This document shows, piece after piece, positions 55,141 to 64,000 of a DNA stretch of 64,000 bases. Under the pieces are notes generated by a model. That model had not been told where the DNA came from. It did no database searches and was given only the letters and a program-made list of their open reading frames with translations. Position 1 is the first letter of the stretch. Every line of letters begins with the position of its first letter. The DNA is from Cephalopachus bancanus (taxonomy: Eukaryota > Chordata > Mammalia > Primates > Tarsiidae), in NCBI GenBank assembly GCA_027257055.1, contig JAPVLO010000146.1, positions 2,790,001-2,854,000 on the forward strand, in the 5' to 3' direction. A program made the translations under genes and the position numbers.

Positions 55141-57015
55141 CGCTATATTTTGGGTCTTAGAGAAGTTGTGTTTTTTTTCTAGTGAAAATTTTAGCCTAAG
55201 CTGGTTGACCAACACTGAAAACCTATGTTACTTGTTTCTGGTTGTGTAAGCATAGATACATGTGTGTGCCTATCTGTGACCATGCATGTATAGAGGTAGA
55301 AAGAGGATTATATAAAGAATCTACTCATTTTTAAAGCTATAGAAATCTGGTAAAGAAAGAAAACATATGCACAAGTTAGACAAGGAAATTTATAGAAGAG
55401 GTGGAGATGACGTTAAGTTTGGGCCGATTAAGGAAACTGCGTTCCCAAACTTCCTTATGAGTATATACATTATTCTAGTATGGAAATTATTCACCAGTGT
55501 GTATCCGCCTCATTTAATCTGCATGTTTTATGCTCATATATCCTGTATTGGTGACTGAGTACTGCAGAGAATACCAAAATACAGTAACTCCTAATTAGAA
55601 ACAATTCTACAAAAATGCAAGAAGATATTTAAAAAGTAGAAAATAGCTCATGCATTAAGGAAAACCCAACTTAGAACAGAATGATGTGTTTTCTATACAA
55701 TACTGATAGTTGTGTTGGGGAACTTCTATGGTGGCCCTAAAAAAATAAAATCATTAATAAAAGGAATGCATTTTGAAAAATTATGTAGTATGCATACTAG
55801 CTTACGTTCACACTTAACATTGCCAAATTTAATATTAGATCTACTCATTCTCCTTTTTACTCTATTTTACACGTGTTTAATTATTTTTGTATGAAATGCT
55901 AACCCTAGGGCAGTTCAAAATAGTGTTGGACAATTCTAAAACTTAAATAGCTCAAGTAAATATTGGATGTTGCTTTAGAATTTGGAGGCTAGTTTGACAA
56001 TGGCTTCTGAACACCTGATCATTTTGGGCAGTACCATTTATATGAGCAGAAAGGTAGTTCTGAACTTTACTGTGGTTATTACTCAGAGATAAATTTTCTA
56101 TGTGGTTAATGAAGCTTAAACCTCAGAACTCCTCAGTAGTACACACTCTTTCCAAGGCCCCACACCAAATTTTGTAACTATAACTTTGTATTCTTCTTTA
56201 GGAGCGTGCCTCAAATTGTGTAAGCTGCTGGCCCGACAAAGCCTGAACCTACCCTTCTTAGTACCTATAGTAAATATGGGTAATCTCATAGGAGACAGCA
56301 ATCAAGAATGTTAAGTTTGGTTTCAGCTTCCAAATTTTGTCGGAAAACCTTCAGTAAGATTCTCAGAAAATATTTGTGTTTATATTTAAGTTCTGAATCT
56401 CAAATGTATGATCATTATAGAAGTTGCCCTTAATCATGCAAAACCTGATTCTGAAAGCTGTGTTAAGACGTGAAGCAGAGAGGGAAGGAATTCCTCCATA
56501 TCTCTGAAAATCTGGAAGATGTTGTGGGTATTATCTATTTTGGGAGGGTGTTGTCACCAGCAGGCAAGAACCTCTAGCTGGCACTAAGGAAGGAGGGGCT
56601 GTGGAAAGGCCTTGTAAAAAGAGTTCAAATGCTTCTTGTGATAACACATTTGGTACTGTCTCTCGTGTTGGAAGCTAGATGTGAATCTCCGTTAGGAGAA
56701 GGCTGATGTGACCTAGCATTTTTTTTCCACACAGGTATGGAAACTCTGTTAGAATTAGGTGCAGCTGTAAGTCCCTAGAAGCGGCCACAGGACTGCCTGG
56801 TTTACACCTCCTTGTCTGCAACTTAGTCTTATGGAGTGGTCTGCTTCAAAAAGAAAGACTGGGAAATAGGGTCTTTGTTGTTAGGTGGCCACATGTCCAA
56901 CTCGAAATTCTGTTATTTTGGAGGGTTTTCAGCTTCTGTAAAATGCTTAGCTTGTATTTGCTTTGCTTGGTTATTGGAATAGTTAATGACTCAAGGAATA
57001 ATGGTAGTGAGTGCA
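55141..57015. other. unassigned intronic sequence
   Basis: No element recognised. Open frames at 55367-55894 lack any likeness to known proteins. Confidence 0.45.
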
Positions 57016-57019
57016 TTCA

Positions 57020-57440
57020 ACATTCATGCTTTATCTATTCCAATAAATATTTATTGAACACCTGCTATATCAGACACTGTGAGACATGCTGTGGATACAA
57101 TGGTGAGTAAACACGGGGTAGGTCTTGACTGTCTTTGAATTTACGTTATAGTCAGGAGGCAAACAATAAAATAATCACACAAATGGTACAGGGTGATTTG
57201 ACCTAGTGAGGAAGGTTAGAGGAAGTGTCCTTGAGAACGTGATACTTGAGCTGGAATCAAACCTGAGTAGACACTAACTCGGTAAACATTAGTAATAGGG
57301 TTTCAGGCAGAGGGAACAGCATGTGGGTGACAGCAGCCTGGTGAATATACAGAAGAACAATGGGACTACAGTATATATTGACCCAGGAGAGATATGTTTT
57401 CAGCAAGACCAGGAAAGACAATAAGGCTAGGGACAGGAAA
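57020..57440 (-). repeat. L2 3' region
   Basis: 'CCAATAAATATTTATTGAACACCTGCTATATCAGACACTGTGAGACATGCTGTGGATACAATGG', 'CAAACAATAAAATAATCAC', 'GGCAGAGGGAACAGCATGTGG': antisense L2 from the 3' end inward, among the clearest L2 copies here. Confidence 0.88.
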
Positions 57441-60400
57441 TACTAAGGCAAGGAAGCAAAAGAGAGGAAGATAAATGCTTGAAAGCTGAAGCATTAAGTT
57501 GCAAATCTGAGTTCCCATAAGCCAAAGTAGAGGAAGAAAATGGGAGAATAAGATATAATTCCAATGGTCAAGCAGTAGGAAAAGTCAGAGTTTATCAGGA
57601 GTAATAAATGTTAGCTCTTATTTGTGAGTTGTTAGAGTCATTCACCATTAGGGTGTTTGAACTGGTGTTATATAAAGGTTATTCAGATATGGAATGATGC
57701 CTTTGTCAGTTGCTGTCCCAGGATGTGCATTCTCTATTGGCAACTTATCCAGCCTTAACATTTGGAATATGTGTCTTGAATAAAATCCCATTTATAAGGA
57801 GTAAATTATATTGTAATGATGGCGCACTGTGGTAATGAGTGATTGTCTATGAACCATATTCTTAAATACAGAGGTCAGCAAACAGAAGGAATAGTGGTTT
57901 GATGGCAGAAAAATAGATCTGTGAATAAGTAAATTATAGTACAGAATATTCTCATTTAGAAATCATCAGAGATTGCTGTGTCTCTTCCTGGGAGCAAAAA
58001 GTTTTTTGTTATTTAGTCTTCCTCTGACTGGAATGATATTAGTTGCAATGAGGCTTTTTTGGGGGGGTGGGAGAGAAGAGAGATAAGAAAAATATTTAAA
58101 TATAAACTTTGAAATATGTATTTGAAAGAAACATCTTTTAAAGTAGAATGTTTTGTTTTCTCACACTTGCTTATATATTTGACTCAGTTACTCACTGAAA
58201 GAAATAATGAGGAATGCAAGTTATTGAATTATACACTGATTACCTTATTTCATCTTGTGTAGAGATTTCCTTTGTGCACCAATTCTTTGGTAAATTTAAA
58301 CTTTTAGGAAAACCTTTTCACGTGGAGGATAATATTGACAGCAAGGATGAATGTTCAGTACTATGGAAAGAATTTACAAGTCAGTGTTCTTTCTTTCTAA
58401 GCAATCAATACTTTGTGACTCGTATATGATGTGTGTAACTATAACATTAGTATTTTCAATATTTTTCCTTATCAGCTATCATAAAACACCACAAATCACA
58501 GTAGCCATGCATTGACTGTAGAAATCGAGTTTCTTCTCAGCATAACAGACTTAGCCTTGGACTACTATTATCAGCTGTCTCAGAATTGTTTCCTCATGTG
58601 AGATCTTAAAAATTTATGATCAGATAAATGTGAACTCTATTCTTTTGATCTGTTTCATCTTCATATTCAGGTTCTGAAAAGGCAATGTTAAGATAATGGC
58701 ATGTTAAGTAGGAAAACCCCAAATAAGTGACAAAATGTCACTTGCACTTAAAAAAATAATTGTATACCGAATATAACTATCCAGAACATGACAAAACTAT
58801 ACATTTTATTATACATGTTTAGCAATTCAAAATTAGCCTAAAGTAAAAAACCATGAGAGAAATCCACAAATATAATGGACCTATTCTTTTCACACAGTTG
58901 ACATTTTTTTTGGTATTGCCATCAGGGGCTAACATTTGCATGTTTTTATTTTTGTTTCTGCAGATATAATCAAGTCTATAATTTGGTAGCGTAGAGTTAA
59001 TTTAACATGACATTTTTGTTTGTATAATCCATTTATTCAATTGTTTTAAGCCAAACAATATCGTGAGGCTATTAGGCAAAGCAAACACAAACTGAATCTT
59101 AAACTTTAATGTCCTCGCCCTTCAATGTGAGCCGCAGTTTTCTGTTTTTGACTGTTACAGTCCTTTAACCAAAGCTATCTTGTCTGATGATAAAACCATA
59201 AGTGTATGAAGCTCACACATTTTTCATCTCTTTTATGACCTTATCTTTCATGAGCCGCTTCTGTGAAGGTATCCTAACTATAGGAAGCACCTGGAAAACA
59301 TATGTGATATCTATTCTCTGATAAGCAGTTGTGAACAAGAAAGTAGATCTGTCACTTCTGAACTGTTCATTGTTAAAAAATACTTTGATGATTTAGCTGA
59401 TTGCAAAATACATTATAGGGATGACTAACAGCTACGGTAACACTCCTAGTCAAGAAAGTTCAATAGTTATATTGTACAAGAATTTCTATAAGAGGTTAAT
59501 ATTGATAGGAACTACATGGATTAAAAGAGCAGGGTTGAGAAAGGCTGTTTGCTTGCATGACTGCTTTCAAACACTGCTGCTATTTTGTGCTGAAAAAGTG
59601 ACTGTCTCAGATTGTGGCAAATCTTTAATTTCTACAGCAGTATTTAACTTTCAGTGAAAAGGTGTTTGTTTGTGTTTTAAAATTATTTTTGCGTGGCAAG
59701 TAGAGCTACTGCTTTTACCACCTTGCCAACAATGCCTAATATGGTATTTAAAGATTCTGTTTCATATGTTTCAAAGACTATATTCTAGTGCATTTCCCCG
59801 AGTCATTCATACTATGCATTATATTGTTCAATAACACCTTCAATTTCCTCCTATAGGGCTCTCATTGATTCTGAAACCTAGACTAAGAAAAATGGAAGGG
59901 CCCACAAAATATGCATGATATCTTTTAAAAGAGCAACAAAAGAGTTTAATCTTGCAATGGAAAACCATTAACTCCATAACCATAATTTTAGAAATATTAT
60001 AGATTTTTGTTACAGCTTGACATTTATTCAATTTCGTCGTTTTATGAATTGGTCTCTGGATATATATATAGTGGTTATCCCATTAAATATGTTTGTGCTT
60101 TGCTGAAAATACACTGAAATTTCTGTTTAAAAGTATGAGAATAAGGAATTTAGAAAGTAAATGAATGAACATCAAATGCATCGCTTGCTCTTTCTGTAAT
60201 TCTCTTCTTGGCATCCTTTTCTCTTTTCCTTTCCTCTTCCTACCAACAAAGCTTCTGAATCAATATCTTAACAAACTTGTCATTATTATGTTGGCTATTA
60301 ATTATTCATGCCGTTTTTCCTAAGCTACTCTGGAGTACTGATTTCAAACAGGAGAATCAAGTGGATGAAGTAAAAAAAAAGTCAATAAAGTCAATTCCAT

Positions 60401-61035
60401 TCAATTCGAGAAAAAGTTGGAGTTGGGCTAATATCAAAATAAAATTCTATTTATAAATTTTTCATGAGCAGAAATATATTGAAAGGAAAGAAACAAGCCT
60501 TTATTGTGGGAAAAAATAGTTTCTTGAAAGTTATTCAGAGATTTCACATTTGATTAAATTATTTTTAATCATTTTATTTTTCATTAGTAAAAGGATTAAA
60601 AATGAATTATGTAAAACATTACCATAAAAATGAGAACTACTTTCCTGAGATGAAGTTAGATTAAATGTCAAAAAGTCAAAAAATATGACATATTTTAGTT
60701 ATTAAATAGAAATAATGTACTGAAAGCAATTAATTAGCAAATGTAATGATATTGCACTGCTAATAAAATGAATGAAAGCAAAATCTAGCTTTTTAACTGA
60801 TCAGTGAGCAATGGTAATTGATTAACATCTTTGTGTAGTTGATTTTACTAAGTGCCAAGTAAAGTAGTAAATTTCAGGAAAAAATAATGCTTATAAAGAT
60901 CAGATAAATTAAACATTTTATTTTAATATGTAAGCATAATGAAGAAAAAGGCCTTACCCATTACAAGGAGAGAGCAGCTGTCAGATCACAGGCTGCTGTC
61001 TTTGTTGCTTGCCATGCAGTAGACTTTGTAATATC
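57441..61035. other. unassigned AT-rich intronic sequence
   Basis: No repeat or exon recognised. Open frames at 58214-58429 and 59421-59657 have no family match. Confidence 0.45.
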
Positions 61036-61039
61036 CTAA

Positions 61040-61255
61040 TAGATTTGGAGCATGGTCTTTGGAATCAGACTAATTTGGGAACAAATCTTGGTCCTGCCAC
61101 TTACTAACAATGTACCTGGGCATCATTTCACATCTCTGCCTCTTAGTTTACCTATCTTAACTATAGGGATACTAATACATGGCAGAACTGATGATGTGAT
61201 GCTCATAAAGCATTTGGCAACATACCTAGTTCTGAGTATGCTCAAGAGATGGTAA
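61040..61255 (+). repeat. MIR SINE
   Basis: 'GGAGCATGGTCTTTGGAATCAGAC', 'GTCCTGCCACTTACTAACAATGTACCTGGGCATCATTTCACATCTCTGCCTCTTAGTTTACC', 'AAAGCATTTGGCAACATACCTAG': sense MIR nearly end to end. The 67-residue open frame in it is not a gene. Confidence 0.88.
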
Positions 61256-61289
61256 CCTTATTTAGGGTTAATACAGAACCTGATTTTAA

Positions 61290-61370
61290 TAAGATGATCC
61301 ATGCCTTATTCATCTTTATGACTTTGGTATTTGGCACCTGGCAGACATTAAAATAAATATAAATTAAATT
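61290..61370 (+). repeat. probable L2 3' fragment
   Basis: 'TTATTCATCTTTATGACTTTGGTATTTGGCACCTGGCAGAC' followed by AAATAAAT suggests L2. Short. Confidence 0.45.
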
Positions 61371-62255
61371 CCCAAGTGTATCATTTCATATGGCATTATT
61401 ATGCTTTAGTAATCTTTTCATTTTCTGCATTCTTTCTTTTAAGAACATGCTTGAATCATTAGGCAGAGAATTTCAGTTATTCTTTCCTCTCCAAATTTAT
61501 TTTTATTAATGTGCTATATATTGCTTACTTCTTATTCAGTTTCATAAATAGCTTAAATAGGTGCAAAATGCATTTCACTTTGAACTAGTAAATATGTATA
61601 TGTAACTATTTTACAGTGCTTCTTTAAATATTCTGCAATATTTATTTTTAGTATCTTTAATCATATGTGCTGTATAATGAAACAAGTCAGAGATCATTCA
61701 GTGAATCCAGATAGAGATATTGAGTGTTGCTCCAGATGCTGGTGCAAGTTGAAATCTAAGCTCCACAGTTCTGATTTGGCAGTTAAGTGACATTTAACAA
61801 GCCTTACTTTTTTATTATATGAAATTACTAGTTCAATCAAACCCTTAGTAGGTTGAATTATAGTATTTTTATTTTGAGAGCTTTACCACATATTTCTTTG
61901 TATCAACTGGCTGCTGAGATTTGAAGTTATCCTGTCATTTTTTTTCTTCCTAGCATATACTGAATGAGAATGATCATGGGTAAATTTGGAATATACTGAA
62001 TGAAGGAAAGGGCTTCAGTCAGCCACAATGCAGTAGAAGTATTTCTCAAACTATCTCTTTAACACTTTAAAACTTCTTGATCCTGTTCTTGCATAATTGG
62101 ACTGTCTGGTGTCATCACCTTGAATCTGCCATACTTCCTGCACAATAACTTAATATATATTATTCATGTGGAATTATTTGGAAAGATGGCTACCATTTTT
62201 AATCTGAAAATTTGTTTCCAATCACAGAGTCTCAAGATACTAGCCTTTAGAGCTC
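61371..62255. other. unassigned intronic sequence
   Basis: No element recognised. Confidence 0.5.
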
Positions 62256-62259
62256 AATT

Positions 62260-62520
62260 TCATGCCTCCAAAATTTCAAATATTTTTTGGTTTCTTCCTC
62301 CAGGAAGCTTTCATGGCACAAAATCTGGGTTTGTTGTCACACTCATATGCTCCTGTCACATCATGGATTTCTCCATCAAAACATTTTCCACAGCAGATTG
62401 CAATTCCCTATTGATTTGTATCTGTCTTTCAGTGGTCTATAAGTGATATGAGATAGAGGAAATCATCTTGCTTTGTATTCTCAGTGCACAGCACAGACAG
62501 TGCCTTGGTTCCAAAAAAGT
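62260..62520 (+). repeat. L2 3' region
   Basis: 'TTTGGTTTCTTCCTCCAGGAAGC', 'TGATTTGTATCTGTCTTTCAGTGGTC', 'TTGTATTCTCAGTGCACAGCACAGACAGTGCCTTGG' follow the L2 3' order in sense. Confidence 0.65.
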
Positions 62521-62944
62521 AGTGTTTTAGTGTACTAGTAAAGAACAGTTTATATCAACTCTGTTTAACAGAGATGAATATTTGTTGACTTTACTGAAAT
62601 TCTTTTCTTTAACTCCTCATTTTTGTGATTACTGTGATTACTTGTCAGTGTATTCTTCCAAACACACTCCTTTCTAATTATTTTATATAATTATTTTTCT
62701 TTCTATATATGCAATTTGCCTAGTCAAATATTTTATAGTAGATTTAACTATAGTCTCACAAAAACTGAGGTGAAGTATGACTGAGACGTGAGTGTTACTA
62801 TGAAATGAGTGAAGGAGAACTAAAAGACCAGAGGTCTGACAAAGTGTGTTCATGGAAACTTAGAAATATATGTGATTGCTGTATTTGTACTAATGATCAA
62901 ATCAATTTCCCCACTGAAATACCCCCGGTGCTTCTCATTACCTT

Positions 62945-63542
62945 TGTTGCAGGAGTTTTGAACTCCATTGTCAGCTTAAACCAGCAACCTCAGGTTCTTA
63001 TCCCATGACCAAGAAGATTAAGGAACGTGGACACCAAAAGTATGAGTGAAAGAAGAAGTTTATTAAACAATAAAGCTCTCCAGAAAAAGAGAAGGGGCCC
63101 GAAATGGGTAACCGATATTAGGAGTTTGTGGTTGTACTTTATCTTTTCTGGGGGCATTTCTCTCATTTACATCTCATTTGTCCCTTACTTTCTGAAACCC
63201 AATTTTTATTGTGCATGCATGTCCTTGACCAAAGTTACTCCATCTTGAATATTAGCCATAAGTACCACAGAAAAACCATAATGCAAATGCTATATTAATG
63301 ATGTTATAATAAGCCAAGGTCAAGTTAGAACATTTAGTTAAGCTACTGCGCCTGTGTTTAAGCAGCAAAATGTCTTTTAGAAGTACATCCTGGGTTGAGA
63401 GGATGTACTTAACCATATTAACCACATTTTCAGCCAACAATTATATAATGGGGGTGGTGCAGGGGACATTCCCACAGGTGTTAAGTCTCCTCGAGACCCT
63501 CCCTCTCTGCCTGCCTAACCAACTTCTGACTATCTCCTCTTA
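62945..63542 (-). mobile_element. solo LTR of a class-I (ERV1-type) endogenous retrovirus
   Basis: In the minus direction it has U3-R-U5 layout: a start near 63542, an AATAAA signal at 63059-63064, the R/U5-like TTTGGTGTCC about 30 bp further, and the end ...CTCCTGCAACA at 62945. Four-base direct repeats CCTT flank it at 62941-62944 and 63543-63546, as expected for gammaretrovirus-like integration. The U3 start reads TA instead of TG, one decayed base. No gag, pol or env sequence lies beside it, so it is a recombination-derived solo LTR. Open frames inside it are not genes. Confidence 0.75.
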
Positions 63543-63546
63543 CCTT

Positions 63547-64000
63547 CAACATGAATGTAGAATTCCAAAATTCATTATATTGTTTCTCCATGGTCAGTCT
63601 CATTTTATGCTTCTAGTCACTAAATTTCAGTACCTTATGTGATCTCACTTGGAATTATTCATGAACTGCCTTAATTGTAGGTGTTTATTAGTGGCTAATG
63701 CTCTTATAAATATTACTTACCTTCTCAACTAGATTATATGGTCCTTAACATAAATATTACTCATCGTATCTTCAATAATATGCATTATAAATGTTAATGA
63801 TTAATTGAATTTTGCATGACATTACACATTTCAAATAAGTACAATGTAATAGTAAAATGCAGGAAGATTTATTTTTGTGTGAACATAAGGATAATGCAAT
63901 TAGTATCTGAATGAAAACTTAACTTCTCCAAGTGATTTTCTCAGAATTTTACTCTCTGTTCTCTGGACGCTTGGATATATAATTTTTAACAGTATGGCCT
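63547..64000. other. unassigned intronic sequence
   Basis: AT-rich to the window edge; nothing recognised. Confidence 0.5.

Overview
This is vertebrate nuclear DNA: AT-rich, intron-dominated and full of primate-type interspersed repeats (Alu-like 7SL SINEs, MIR, L2, Tigger1, mariner, a solo LTR). The only protein-coding sequence I can support is one 159-bp internal exon on the + strand (44777-44935). Its translation matches residues 14-67 of ZFPM2 (FOG2, the multi-zinc-finger GATA cofactor) as I know the family. The window is therefore read as the 3' part of ZFPM2 intron 1 (1-44776), coding exon 2, and the 5' part of intron 2 (44936-64000). I see no bacterial-type operons, phage, CRISPR array or intact second gene; almost all open frames fall inside repeats or are chance frames.

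Species. All nine clear Alu-like copies are AluJ-like or a derived AluJ-like type (antisense signatures 'GAGTTGGAGTCTC', 'CTGCTGGGCTC', 'TTATTGTAGAGATGAGG', 'GGCTGAGCCACCGAGCCC'). None looks like AluS or AluY, and none has the lemur/galago right-arm signature. This suggests a primate outside both anthropoids and strepsirrhines, most likely a tarsier. That is inference from the SINEs, not a database identification.

Layout. 1-5.3 kb: a retrosequence tail, a long L2 copy split by a SINE, and a perfect 73-bp inverted repeat. 6-19 kb: SINEs, MIRs, L2 pieces and a 2.3-kb dead Tigger1. 19-20 kb: a dead mariner. 20-44.7 kb: mostly unassigned intron with a compound TG/GA microsatellite, a CA array, L2/MIR pieces, two SINEs, a MER5-like hAT fragment and a 32-bp perfect palindrome. 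44.8 kb: ZFPM2 exon 2. 45-64 kb: intron 2, with one SINE, L2/MIR pieces, a possible CR1/L3 relic, a GC-rich hairpin tandem near 55 kb and a solo class-I LTR at 63 kb.

Functionally there is one story: a transcription cofactor gene with a very long intron holding a 159-bp symmetric (phase 1/1) exon. The rest is mobile-element history. I found no candidate for a new multi-gene system; the most unusual signals are structural (inverted repeat, palindrome, hairpin tandem).
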